19,305 nt of DNA, from contig DJJW01000005.1 in NCBI GenBank assembly GCA_002434335.1, positions 55,945 to 75,249 of the forward strand, in the 5' to 3' direction. Made by a program: the position numbers and the translations under genes. Source of the DNA: Lachnoclostridium sp. UBA6558. Lineage in GTDB: Bacteria; Bacillota; Clostridia; Lachnospirales; Lachnospiraceae. Below the pieces are notes generated by a model, which saw nothing but the letters and a program-made list of their open reading frames with translations, was not told the DNA's origin and did no database searches. Below are positions 7,022 through 14,405 of this stretch, one piece after another. Within the stretch, counting starts at the first letter, position 1. The number at the start of each line of letters is the position of its first letter.

Positions 7022-8647
7022 CTAAGAATTCAAGATGTCTATAATCAAGTCTTTCAAACTCTTACCTTCCGAAAAGTCGGGAGCCAGAAACAGTGTTTTA
7101 TCTGTATATTCCAGAGCTTTTTCAAATTCCTGGAGATTATAATAACATAAAGCTATCTCGTAATAAAGGGAAGCATCCTCTCCATAAAATTCTATGGAAG
7201 ATTCAAATAACGCAATGGCATCATTGTCATAACCCAGATAGGCTAATAAAGACCCTAGGCAATAGAATAGATTCCCTTCCTCTCCAATGGGAAAATAATA
7301 CTCCCATACCTGATATATAATGGATATCAGTTCTTCTTTGGGGAAATTCTCTTCTTTATCTAGCCGTTCCAGCAAGGTATTATAAAATTCCAGGAACGTT
7401 CTGGCATCCCAGAGGGTAAACCTTAGGAAGGTCAGCAGTTCTTTTGTGGTAAGAGTCTGCTGCTTAGGAATCATAGCTTTTTTTAATATATAGAAATCGT
7501 CCGGGCCAACACTTTCAATGACCTCCTGGAAGGCCAAACTGGTTTCCATAAAATCGTGGGAGCGTTTACTCAGTAGGAATAAGGACATGGTTACACTTTC
7601 GTGTTCATATATACTGTGTATGGCACTGCCACCAAGGCTGTTGAAATATAACTCCAATGCGTGAAAATTAACTGTCAGGGAGATGGAGCCGTGTTTTGAC
7701 AGAAAGGGATGGTAATTCTTTCGCATGGAAGAAATATTTCGATATCCTTTATCAGAGGATAACAATACCAGATCATCCTGAAACAGACTTCTCAAGCGAC
7801 TAATGCATTGAAAAGCTATAATAGGTATTGAAAAAGCCGTATCCTCAAGGCAGTCTTTATAATATAAAAGGATTTCATTTATATTTTCAGCTTCGTAATA
7901 GCCATGACCAGGTACAGGCCTATCCGTATAGGAATAATCTAAACCTGCAAGAATAGAATTATCTTTACTTTCAGCCGGCTCTTTCTTAGCTATGACGGTA
8001 ACCAATCCTTCATAAAGTTTACCTTTGTTAACATAAAAAGTATCCTGAGGGAGACTGTCAAAGGTGTAATTGGCAAATAGAATCAGGGGATTATTGAGAC
8101 TGCCTTTTCTAAGGATCTCGCCGCTATTTCTTAAATGGAGCTCTTCATCCTCTGCCATGTTAAAGGTCGCGCAGTCCAGTATACCACTTTCAAAAAAAGG
8201 TTTTAAATAGCTGTGCTTCAGCCAGTATTCAACATTTCTTTCAGCAAGATCGGTAATAAGGTATTTGAAGGAAAGCCCCTTAAGGGAAGAATTATCTATC
8301 AGATACTGAAATCGCTTAAGAAAGGAATAAGTAAAGCGCCCTACACCTGCCGCCAGCTCCATAATATATATAGTTGTATTCTTACGGAAATTCTCACTGG
8401 CAACAATATCTCTGCAATATCCGAATACAGTTTTCGCGTAGATATTTGCAATATAGGGATTGGTGGTTATATATTGCGGAACAATTCCTTTAGTCCAGGC
8501 TTCCGGTCCCTGATTCGCGTAGAAATCAGTTTGCAGTTTCCATATCATCGACTGGGATAAAGCTTTTTCAGCCTCTAATATTTCAACAGGATTTTCTGAG
8601 GCTTTTGCATTTCTTTTTATGCTGTAATTCTTATTTATTTTAGTCAA
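7022..8647 (-). CDS. MidA-like SAM-dependent methyltransferase with C-terminal TPRs
   Basis: This protein is 541 residues from a TTG start. Residues 97-105 (ELAAGVGRF) form a SAM-binding glycine loop. YLITDLAERN (129-138) fits the second strand region. LILFANYTFDSLPQDTF (188-204) matches the ANExxDxxP-type motif of MidA/DUF185 methyltransferases, with Glu replaced by Tyr. The N-terminal block around SQSMIWKLQTDFYANQGPEA is conserved-looking. The C-terminus (about 455-530) holds two tetratricopeptide-like repeats (LGSLLAYLGYDNDAIALFES and CYYNLQEFEKALEYTDKTL), so it probably methylates or binds a protein partner. TTG 8647 is chosen because AGGAGA lies 6 bases upstream. A GTG at 8695 would add 16 residues and lacks a ribosome site. 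Target and pathway are not recognised. Confidence 0.7.
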   Translation of the reverse strand: MTKINKNYSIKRNAKASENPVEILEAEKALSQSMIWKLQTDFYANQGPEAWTKGIVPQYITTNPYIANIYAKTVFGYCRDIVASENFRKNTTIYIMELAAGVGRFTYSFLKRFQYLIDNSSLKGLSFKYLITDLAERNVEYWLKHSYLKPFFESGILDCATFNMAEDEELHLRNSGEILRKGSLNNPLILFANYTFDSLPQDTFYVNKGKLYEGLVTVIAKKEPAESKDNSILAGLDYSYTDRPVPGHGYYEAENINEILLYYKDCLEDTAFSIPIIAFQCISRLRSLFQDDLVLLSSDKGYRNISSMRKNYHPFLSKHGSISLTVNFHALELYFNSLGGSAIHSIYEHESVTMSLFLLSKRSHDFMETSLAFQEVIESVGPDDFYILKKAMIPKQQTLTTKELLTFLRFTLWDARTFLEFYNTLLERLDKEENFPKEELISIIYQVWEYYFPIGEEGNLFYCLGSLLAYLGYDNDAIALFESSIEFYGEDASLYYEIALCYYNLQEFEKALEYTDKTLFLAPDFSEGKSLKDLIIDILNS

Positions 8648-8773
8648 AATAATTCTCCTGAATATTCGTAGATTTATATATGATGTTATAATCACAGAAC
8701 TCTAGTGATAACCGGTAGGCTGAAAGCCAGCTGTCCATAACCTGGCATTTTAATATTTATGATTGATAGAGTA

Positions 8774-9862
8774 TTATACCAGGGATTCGTTATTTAGTTT
8801 GGCAACTAGTTCCGTACGAGATTTTACTTCTGTTTTGGTAAAAAGCGAGGAAACATGCTTTTTTACGGTAGATAATCCAATATACAAGGCATCTGCGATT
8901 TCCGTATTGGATTTACCTTTTAGTAGCAGTAATGCAATTTCTTTTTCACGATAAGTAAGAGAATATTTCTGGGTTAACTTTTGGGTGCTGCTATCATTTC
9001 TTTCCAATTTGTTTTCTACCTTAAGCATCTCTTTGGCATTTTCAATAAATTGCTCCGGGGTAATTAACTTATCCTTTAAGATATGATAACCGACGCCTAC
9101 CTCAACTTTTATTGGATTGTCATTGAAAGAAAAATCAATGCTGTTAACACGTTCATAGATATAATCACATATTCGTCCTACCTGATTCTCGTTAATTCCA
9201 TACATTACCAGCACAAACCGAACACCGCGGTAAGAGGATATCCAGTCCTTTTCCCGGCGTGGCAGTCCCTTTAGTACTTTAGCCACCTCTCTGATAACCT
9301 GATTGCCGACTAAGTATCCATGAATAGTATTAATGTTATCCATGTCTTTGATTTTGATTATGAAAAGAGAGACATTGACATTTTCTCTATAGGAAATAGC
9401 AATGTCATGGGGAAGCCGTTCGAATATAAATTGATCATTGTATAAACTTGTCAAGGCATTCTTAACAATTGATAGATTTTGCTTTCGTATTAACTTAATG
9501 ATGTCATCAAATTTCTGATCGTTCTCCAGGTAATCAGAAGAGACATTCTGCATTAATTCCAGAATAACGTTATAATTATTCAGGGGTACTGCTGTCATAA
9601 TATATATATTTGTTTCGTTATACTCAATCTTTGTATAGATTTTATTATGATTGTAGGCTCTCATTGAAATGCAATTTTCACAGGACTTGTTATTCTGCCA
9701 GAAATCATAGCAGTTATCATTTACCTTCATAAGTTTACCATAACCTTTAATTATCTTGTAAACTTTCTTCTCTATCGGATTAATCAAACGAATACTCTCA
9801 TACAGATTTTCTATGAAATTAAAGTTTAAAATCATTTTTTCAACGGAATCAAGATTCTCCAT
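8774..9862 (-). CDS. LuxR-type transcriptional regulator with sensor region and degenerate GGDEF domain
   Basis: This 362-residue protein has three parts. Residues 15-105 form a PAS-like sensor with three clustered cysteines (Cys51, Cys61, Cys64 in CYDFWQNNKSCENC), a pattern I associate with clostridial PAS/GGDEF sensors. Residues 130-290 resemble a GGDEF domain (SLYNDQFIFERL, then KDMDNINTIHGYLVGNQVI), but the signature reads SYRGVRFVLVM. GGDEF is thus RGVRF at 212-216 and cyclase activity is unlikely. Residues 298-355 are a LuxR/GerE helix-turn-helix (LTYREKEIALLLLKGKSNTE, then STVKKHVSSLF). ATG 9862 is supported by GGGAG at 5-base spacing. It is divergent from the chemoreceptor gene and upstream of the methyltransferase by 126 bases. 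It probably regulates neighbours in response to a redox, metal or ligand signal; the signal itself is inference. Confidence 0.85.
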   Translation of the reverse strand: MENLDSVEKMILNFNFIENLYESIRLINPIEKKVYKIIKGYGKLMKVNDNCYDFWQNNKSCENCISMRAYNHNKIYTKIEYNETNIYIMTAVPLNNYNVILELMQNVSSDYLENDQKFDDIIKLIRKQNLSIVKNALTSLYNDQFIFERLPHDIAISYRENVNVSLFIIKIKDMDNINTIHGYLVGNQVIREVAKVLKGLPRREKDWISSYRGVRFVLVMYGINENQVGRICDYIYERVNSIDFSFNDNPIKVEVGVGYHILKDKLITPEQFIENAKEMLKVENKLERNDSSTQKLTQKYSLTYREKEIALLLLKGKSNTEIADALYIGLSTVKKHVSSLFTKTEVKSRTELVAKLNNESLV

Positions 9863-9891
9863 ACTAACTCCCATCCGTGTACTTTGGCACA

Positions 9892-9919
9892 CGTATAATT
9901 CTAGTACATATTTCAGCAA
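9892..9919 (-). promoter_or_regulatory. Candidate promoter of the LuxR-type regulator
   Basis: On the - strand, TTGCTG (9919-9914) and TATACG (9897-9892) are separated by 16 bases, 30 bases upstream of the regulator ATG. The match is only moderate. One arm of a 7-bp inverted repeat (CTAGTAC 9901-9907 / GTACTAG 9970-9976) lies inside the spacer. Confidence 0.35.
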
Positions 9920-10024
9920 GTTAACTTATGCGGCACCTGCTGTTAATGGAGTGAAATTAACACAAAACAGTACTAGATAGTAGCTTCTTATTTATGCAGT
10001 GAATTAAGTTACAGTATATGGAAG

Positions 10025-10040
10025 CAAAAGTATACTTTTG
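10025..10040. promoter_or_regulatory. Perfect 16-bp palindrome between divergent genes (candidate operator)
   Basis: CAAAAGTATACTTTTG is its own reverse complement over all 16 bases. It lies 85 bases upstream of the chemoreceptor ATG and 163 bases from the regulator ATG. Size and symmetry suit a dimeric DNA-binding protein; the binding protein is unknown. Confidence 0.5.
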
Positions 10041-10124
10041 ACCCATAACGTTTTATCTGACGCTATTATATCATATTGGTATAGAAATCAACAACCGATA
10101 ACAGCTTGGAAAGGAATTGATTTT

Positions 10125-11819
10125 ATGAAAATTAAATGGAAAATAACAGGTGTTTCAATATTTATTATTCTGGTACTGACGATATCGATCACATCCGTCA
10201 CTTTTTTTGAAATAAAACATCTGGTTAATGCAGAGAATAAGTCTGAGATTAAAAATTATTCTAATATGGGACTGCAGCTTATCAATGCAGAATATCCGGG
10301 AGACTGGTCAGTTCAGGACGGGGCCTTGTATAAGGGGGACACACTGTTAAATGAAAATTATGAGATTATTGATGAGTTTACAGCCGGTACTAATATTCTT
10401 GCAACATTATTTGCAAACGATACAAGAATATCAACAAATGTAAAAGTTGGCAGCGGCGAGAGACAGATTAATACAAAAGCTTCTGAGGATGTAATTGAAC
10501 AAGTTCTGGATAAAGGCGAGGTTTACACCGGTTCTGCAGATATACAGGGAAAATCTGCCGAAACCTATTACATACCCTTAAAAGACAATAGTGGTGCAGT
10601 AATTGGTATCTGGTTTGTAGGTGTGTACACGGATGTTGTCAATGAGCGTATTTTAGAAGCAATGTTACTGATAGGTGTTTTATCAGCTGGTATGCTGATT
10701 ATTGGAATTGTTATCTCATTTTTACTGGGCTCTACCATTGCAGGTGGAATTACAAAAGTTAAGGACAAGCTCAGGTTAATGGAAAGCGGTAATTTTAATT
10801 TTGAGTTTCATGATAAATTACTGAGAAGAAAAGATGAAGTAGGAGAAATTGCAAATTCCTCCAGGAATCTGCAGTTGAAAATGGCAGAAATTATAACCGG
10901 TATTCAGAAGGAATCCGAGCAGGTTAAGCTTAAGGTGAATCATTCTGTTGAAGCGATGGAAACCGTAAATATCAATATTGAAGAAATCTCTGCCACCACA
11001 GAGGAATTGTCAGCCGGTATGCAGCAAACCTCAGCAGCAACGGAGGAAATGAATGCCTCCACCTATGAGATTGAAACAGAAGTTACTTATATGAAAGAAA
11101 AAACGGCAAACGGTGAAAGACTTGCAGAAGAAATCAAAGCAAGAGCAGAAAAACTAAAGGAAGAAACGGGAGTTTCCTATAAGAATACTTCTGATATCTA
11201 TCATTTAACCAATCAACAATTAAGAACATCAATTCATAAGACGGAGGCAATAGAAGAGATCAAAGAACTTACGCAGACAATCATACAGATAACAGCCCAA
11301 ACGAATCTGCTGGCGTTAAATGCATCAATTGAAGCAGCAAGGGCAGGTGAAGCAGGTAGAGGCTTTACCGTTGTGGCTGATCAGATTCGTATATTGGCGG
11401 ATAACTCTAAACAGGCGGTATCAAGAATAAACGATATTTCCTATAATGTATCCGATGCAGTAAAAAGTGTAGTTCAGGATTCTGAAAAACTCTTATCCTT
11501 TGTGGATAACCAGGTGCTGAAGGACTATGAGATGTTAGTAAATACAAGCAACCAGTATGTGAATGATTCTGATAGTGTAAGAGATATTGTTACTGAAATA
11601 AATGAGGTTGCAGAGAAGCTTCATGTGGCCATGCAGCAGATTCGTACAGCAATCGATGAGATAACGACAGCAGCAGGGGAAGGAGCAGAAGGAACAACTG
11701 ATATAGCGGAAAAAATTAATAGTGTTGCCTTTAAGGTAAACGATGTATTAAAGCAGGTACAGGAAAACAAAGAGAGTGCAGAGCAGCTGGATAGCCTGGT
11801 GGATTTCTTTAAACTGTAA
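10125..11819 (+). CDS. Methyl-accepting chemotaxis protein (single-Cache sensor)
   Basis: This 564-residue transmembrane chemoreceptor signals to CheA/CheW. TM1 is about residues 7-28. The extracellular domain (about 30-175) resembles the single Cache_3 type, with GDWSVQDGALYKGD, an ATLFANDTRISTNV strand pair and YYIPLKDNSGAVIGIWFVGV. TM2 (about 180-204) is followed by HAMP-like KVKDKLRLMESGNFNF. A long coiled-coil signalling domain carries the conserved hairpin tip near 388-425 (TAQTNLLALNASIEAARAGE, then GRGFTVVADQIR). Glu/Gln-rich heptads such as ATTEELSAGMQQTSAATEEM are likely methylation helices. ATG 10125 is chosen because AAAGGAA lies 8 bases upstream and the membrane helix starts right after it. 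No CWxxF-type tether is seen at the C-terminus. Ligand unknown. No flagellar or che genes are in the window. Confidence 0.93.
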   Translation: MKIKWKITGVSIFIILVLTISITSVTFFEIKHLVNAENKSEIKNYSNMGLQLINAEYPGDWSVQDGALYKGDTLLNENYEIIDEFTAGTNILATLFANDTRISTNVKVGSGERQINTKASEDVIEQVLDKGEVYTGSADIQGKSAETYYIPLKDNSGAVIGIWFVGVYTDVVNERILEAMLLIGVLSAGMLIIGIVISFLLGSTIAGGITKVKDKLRLMESGNFNFEFHDKLLRRKDEVGEIANSSRNLQLKMAEIITGIQKESEQVKLKVNHSVEAMETVNINIEEISATTEELSAGMQQTSAATEEMNASTYEIETEVTYMKEKTANGERLAEEIKARAEKLKEETGVSYKNTSDIYHLTNQQLRTSIHKTEAIEEIKELTQTIIQITAQTNLLALNASIEAARAGEAGRGFTVVADQIRILADNSKQAVSRINDISYNVSDAVKSVVQDSEKLLSFVDNQVLKDYEMLVNTSNQYVNDSDSVRDIVTEINEVAEKLHVAMQQIRTAIDEITTAAGEGAEGTTDIAEKINSVAFKVNDVLKQVQENKESAEQLDSLVDFFKL

Positions 11820-11920
11820 TGCTACGCAGAGGATTTTTAGATAGAATAGATTACTACTTATGAAATAGTTTAAACTTATTTGTGAACATTATAAGAGTTA
11901 TAGCATTTAATCCTATGATG

Positions 11921-11986
11921 CCGGAAGTATACCATGTTTTCAGAGCTTGTATTAGAGGGAAAACATGGAGCTACTTCCGGTTTCTT
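11921..11986 (+). terminator. Long two-part hairpin downstream of the chemoreceptor gene
   Basis: CCGGAAGTA (11921-11929) pairs with TACTTCCGG (11972-11980). Inside a 2/3-base internal loop, CCATGTTTTC (11932-11941) pairs with GAAAACATGG (11959-11968), leaving a 17-base loop. TTTCTT follows. All 19 pairs are perfect. It is probably the terminator, 101 bases after the stop codon, although the stem is longer than needed. Confidence 0.65.
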
Positions 11987-12034
11987 CATTTCTTTATCTG
12001 GATTCTGGACTTTTTTTCATTTCTTTATCTGGAT
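11985..12034. repeat. 19-bp perfect direct repeat, period 31
   Basis: TTCATTTCTTTATCTGGAT occurs at 11985-12003 and again at 12016-12034, with 12 bases between. It adjoins the preceding hairpin. The remainder of the gap up to 12200 shows no gene that I trust on either strand; short open frames here run through the hairpin and repeats. Confidence 0.8.
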
Positions 12035-12209
12035 CCACCGGCTGCGTTGCTTCCTTAATACGCAATGCCGTTCGTTTTATTTCCTTTATTTATCCGAAAC
12101 CTTACATCAACCAGTGAAAGGTTATTCCTTTTCAGATAGACCGGAAATACCTGCTTCCCAGTCCTTTCTTATTACTTTCTATCGGCAGAAAATCCATCAT
12201 ATGATTTTT

Positions 12210-12238
12210 ATCACAGACCCATTGGAACACCATATAAT
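12210..12238 (+). promoter_or_regulatory. Promoter of the ferritin-like gene
   Basis: A consensus -10 TATAAT (12233-12238) lies 17 bases after ATCACA (12210-12215, 4 of 6 matches to TTGACA), 29 bases upstream of the ATG. A 10-bp palindrome ATCATATGAT (12196-12205) sits immediately upstream and could be an operator. Confidence 0.55.
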
Positions 12239-12267
12239 ATTAAATGTATATTTTAGGAGTTAACACA

Positions 12268-12813
12268 ATGTATTATAGAGACTACAGCAATTACCACCCT
12301 TATTATTACGGTCACATAAATCCGTATATGCCAACAGAGGAAACACTCAGGACATTACAAGAGACGCAATCAGATGATATTTTCATATATCCACAAAATC
12401 TACAGAATGCACTCGATTTAATCCAAGAAGCTCTTTCGGGTGAAGCTGAGGATAGAATGTTCTACGCGTGGCTATTAAAGGAAGCACCCTCTGAAGAAGA
12501 ACGCGATATAATAGCGGGGATTCGTGATAATGAAATTGGACATTATACGTTATTTAATCAGCTATTCTATGAATTAACTGGTATGATGTCTCAGCAGTTT
12601 CAGGGTGAGGAGTTTATTGAACCGGAAAGCTATTGTGAGGGACTGGGTCGAGCCTTACTGGGGGAGCAGAATGCTGTCCAAAAATATCGTAAGATTCTTT
12701 ATGCAATGCAGGACCGTGTTCATATCAACATGATGACAGAAATTATAACAGATGAAATCAGGCATGGAATCCTATACAGTTATCTTTATGCTAGAAACTC
12801 TTGCACAGCATAG
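12268..12813 (+). CDS. Ferritin-like diiron domain protein
   Basis: This 181-residue soluble protein has an N-terminal Tyr/His-rich segment (YYRDYSNYHPYYYGH) followed by a four-helix bundle. Likely diiron ligands fall in the expected pattern: Glu59 (or Glu61) in helix 1, Glu89 and His92 (ExxH) in helix 2, Glu133 in helix 3, and Glu163 and His166 (DEIRH) in helix 4. This is the rubrerythrin/ferritin-like arrangement without a rubredoxin domain, since no CxxC pair is present. Possible roles are peroxide reduction, iron handling or a spore-coat related function, which is inference. ATG 12268 has AGGAG 8 bases upstream; an ATG at 12244 in the same frame has no ribosome site and would start close to the -10. 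It is monocistronic, with its own promoter and terminator. Confidence 0.8.
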   Translation: MYYRDYSNYHPYYYGHINPYMPTEETLRTLQETQSDDIFIYPQNLQNALDLIQEALSGEAEDRMFYAWLLKEAPSEEERDIIAGIRDNEIGHYTLFNQLFYELTGMMSQQFQGEEFIEPESYCEGLGRALLGEQNAVQKYRKILYAMQDRVHINMMTEIITDEIRHGILYSYLYARNSCTA

Positions 12814-12904
12814 AGGAGATATTCGCATTGATACTTTTTTCTGTATTATGGATATAAATGAGATTTTAGGCAAATTATTGATAAATTTTGAATTGTTTCA
12901 GAAG

Positions 12905-12932
12905 AAGCATTCTCTTAAAGGGGATGCTTTTT
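12905..12932 (+). terminator. Intrinsic terminator of the ferritin-like gene
   Basis: AAGCATTCTC (12905-12914) pairs with GGGGATGCTT (12920-12929), including two G-T pairs, with loop TTAAA. A five-T run follows into ATAAG. Confidence 0.75.
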
Positions 12933-13030
12933 ATAAGCCATTCATAGAGTATGTGGAGCTTAACAGGTTGTAAAAAAGGGATTAATACAATGTATCTGAG
13001 GCTGTACGGACTAATAACCGGCAGGAGAAG

Positions 13031-13074
13031 AATACAAAAAACCCGGAGGGTTATTCCTCCGGGTTTTTTGTATT
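13031..13074. terminator. Strong bidirectional terminator, perfect 19-bp stem
   Basis: AATACAAAAAACCCGGAGG (13031-13049) and its exact complement (13056-13074) flank a GTTATT loop. It has T tracts in both directions. The outer end overlaps the stop codon (13073-13075) of the - strand zinc-ribbon gene, so termination occurs essentially at the end of that coding region. Confidence 0.92.
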
Positions 13075-13711
13075 ATTTTGTTGCTGTAAAAGTCATTTCT
13101 TTTCCCCAGAAGTCAGGAGTAAAATTGATTTCTATCTCTTTCCAATCTTTGGGTGCCTCGTAAGCAATAATACCATTCATTTTCTTTCCAGCAGCAACAC
13201 TTCCATCGAGCTGATTTTTATCACCTTTTTCAAGAAGTCCAGTTATACTTTGATTTATTGAAAAATCATCTACATATGCTTCAAAGCTCATTATAGAGCT
13301 GACAGCTATATCCTTGCTTGAATTGTTCTCAATGGTAAATTCGCAGAGAAGAAATACATTACCGTCAGATGGCATATTGAAATCACTTCCCTCAGATTCT
13401 GTTACGCCATTTAAAGTAACTAGTACATCTTTTAGTGATGCAGTTTCACCAACTTTAAAAGTGGTAACTTCTGCTTCTGGTGTAGTAGTATTTGCTTTGT
13501 CAGTAGATGCTTGTTTTGTTCCATCGGTATTTTCAACCTTTTTCGGGCCGTCATCAGTGCCGTTTAATGCTGCAACAATAACAATAAAGACAATAATTCC
13601 AAGAATAATAAATTTAGCTTTTCCACCTTGTTTTCTACGACAATTAGGGCATACCTTTGCCTTCTTATCAATCTCTGTTTGACAGTGTTTACACTTTTTC
13701 GTTTCTCCCAT
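13073..13711 (-). CDS. Zinc-ribbon, single-TM protein with DUF4352-like extracellular domain
   Basis: This 212-residue protein has an N-terminal zinc ribbon (Cys7, Cys10, Cys21, Cys24: CKHC and CPNC) and one transmembrane helix at about 34-49 (FIILGIIVFIVIVAAL). A Thr/Lys/Asp-rich linker (about 50-80) leads to a C-terminal beta-rich domain of about 130 residues. That domain (FKVGETASLKDVLVTLNGV, FLLCEFTIENNSSKDIAVSS, GKKMNGIIAYEAPKDWKEIE) resembles the Ig-like DUF4352 class found in Firmicute surface proteins. Function is unknown. ATG 13711 is preceded by GGAGG at 5 bases and lies 24 or so bases from a strong promoter. An upstream in-frame ATG at 13831 is ruled out because it is upstream of that promoter. 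The gene is convergent with the ferritin-like gene. Confidence 0.8.
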   Translation of the reverse strand: MGETKKCKHCQTEIDKKAKVCPNCRRKQGGKAKFIILGIIVFIVIVAALNGTDDGPKKVENTDGTKQASTDKANTTTPEAEVTTFKVGETASLKDVLVTLNGVTESEGSDFNMPSDGNVFLLCEFTIENNSSKDIAVSSIMSFEAYVDDFSINQSITGLLEKGDKNQLDGSVAAGKKMNGIIAYEAPKDWKEIEINFTPDFWGKEMTFTATK

Positions 13712-13741
13712 AACTTCCTCCATGTGTAATATTATGTAACT

Positions 13742-13770
13742 ATTATGGGATATAATACCTATTTTGTCAA
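13742..13770 (-). promoter_or_regulatory. Promoter of the zinc-ribbon gene
   Basis: On the - strand, a perfect TTGACA (13770-13765), 17-base spacer and CATAAT (13747-13742) lie 31 bases upstream of the ATG. It fixes the gene start. Confidence 0.85.
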
Positions 13771-13785
13771 TAAAAATATCCCCAA

Positions 13786-13814
13786 GGGAGATGGTATGGG
13801 GGATTAGGGAGGGG
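13786..13814 (+). other. G-run cluster upstream of the zinc-ribbon promoter
   Basis: Four runs of three or more G (13786, 13798, 13807, 13811) occur within 29 bases, loops 9, 4 and 1. This could form a G-quadruplex on the + strand, which is the non-transcribed side for this promoter. Only the pattern is seen. Confidence 0.35.
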
Positions 13815-13846
13815 CTTTCTATCACTTCCAATCTAATTGTAATACA

Positions 13847-13870
13847 TATTCTGGTAAATATTCTGGTAAA
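13847..13870. repeat. Tandem 12-bp repeat
   Basis: TATTCTGGTAAA occurs twice in direct succession, followed by a partial third copy (TATT). The rest of the gap from here to 14051 shows no gene; all frames are closed within short distances. Confidence 0.6.
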
Positions 13871-14051
13871 TATTATGGCTTATGAACCACTTATGCTCAG
13901 CGTGAAATAACAAGGTTTATGCTTCTCCCATCATTTGGTTTACATAGATAGTCTATAGCTGCTATATCTGCATAACTACGGTATTGCTGCAGCTTCACCT
14001 GTGTTATCTTATGGTTAATAAGCAAATGCTTTTCATCCTCCAATCGGATAT

Positions 14052-14210
14052 ATGAAGGGGTTATATACCTTGGTGGTCAAACACTGCTATTACACCTATA
14101 GAGATATTCTTAGGGCAGTACCTCACGATATTTTAGATGTTATTGTGGAACAAATGTTCTTTTATAAACTGAAAAATATTGACAATTCGTGTTGTTTAGC
14201 TTGGAAATAA
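14052..14210 (+). CDS. Possible small protein or gene remnant (52 codons)
   Basis: An ATG at 14052 opens 52 codons ending at TAA 14208-14210. The product contains YYTYRDILRAVPHDILDVIV, then EQMFFYKLKN, an amphipathic pattern with ordinary codon use that looks like protein more than random sequence. I do not recognise the family. There is no good Shine-Dalgarno or promoter. A nine-codon reading frame from 14027 ends in TGA overlapping this ATG (ATATGA), which would allow coupling. It could equally be the fragment of a decayed gene. A 7-bp inverted repeat (14188-14194 / 14213-14219) brackets its end. Confidence 0.3.
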   Translation: MKGLYTLVVKHCYYTYRDILRAVPHDILDVIVEQMFFYKLKNIDNSCCLAWK

Positions 14211-14243
14211 TGCAACACGGCAAGTAAAATCATTAACTTTCAA

Positions 14244-14294
14244 GAAAAATAAAAACACGCCTCATGCCTTAATTTATCAGCATTTAGCGTGTTT
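14244..14294 (-). terminator. Terminator of the tRNA-Gly transcript
   Basis: On the - strand, AAACACGC pairs with GCGTGTTT (14294-14287 with 14260-14253), followed by TTTTTATTTTT. It lies 18 bases beyond the tRNA 3' end. Confidence 0.8.
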
Positions 14295-14312
14295 ACTAAT
14301 TTGATACGGAAC

Positions 14313-14383
14313 AGCGGATAACGGGAATCGAACCCGCAACACAAGCTTGGGAAGCTCGAATTTTGCCATTAAACTATATCCGC
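14313..14383 (-). tRNA. tRNA-Gly (anticodon CCC)
   Basis: This 71-nt cloverleaf reads on the - strand. Acceptor GCGGATA pairs fully with TATCCGC. The D-arm contains GTTTAATGGCAAAAT. The anticodon stem is CGAGC/GCTTG with loop TTCCCAA, giving anticodon CCC (14351-14349). The T-arm is CGGGTTCGAATCCCG, the discriminator base is U, and 3' CCA is not encoded. It reads the GGG codon. It has a strong promoter upstream and a terminator downstream and stands alone. Confidence 0.95.
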
Positions 14384-14405
14384 ACATAAAACGTTTTATA
14401 ACCTA

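Noticed and set aside
10094..10101. ACCGATAA resembling a SigD/FliA motility -10 in front of the chemoreceptor
   Set aside because: No TAAA-like -35 at the right spacing (ATTG is found), and a start there would fall too close to the ribosome site.
12030..12200. Short - strand open frames suggestive of a decayed gene
   Set aside because: Frames of about 20-35 codons shift repeatedly with stops and no family could be recognised; too weak to list.
11934..12263. 109-codon open frame on the + strand after the chemoreceptor
   Set aside because: It runs through the long hairpin, the 19-bp direct repeats and the ferritin promoter. Composition is Phe/Ser/His-rich and not protein-like, and there is no ribosome site.
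12951..13163. 70-codon open frame on the + strand
   Set aside because: It crosses the perfect 19-bp terminator and overlaps the end of the zinc-ribbon gene in antisense.
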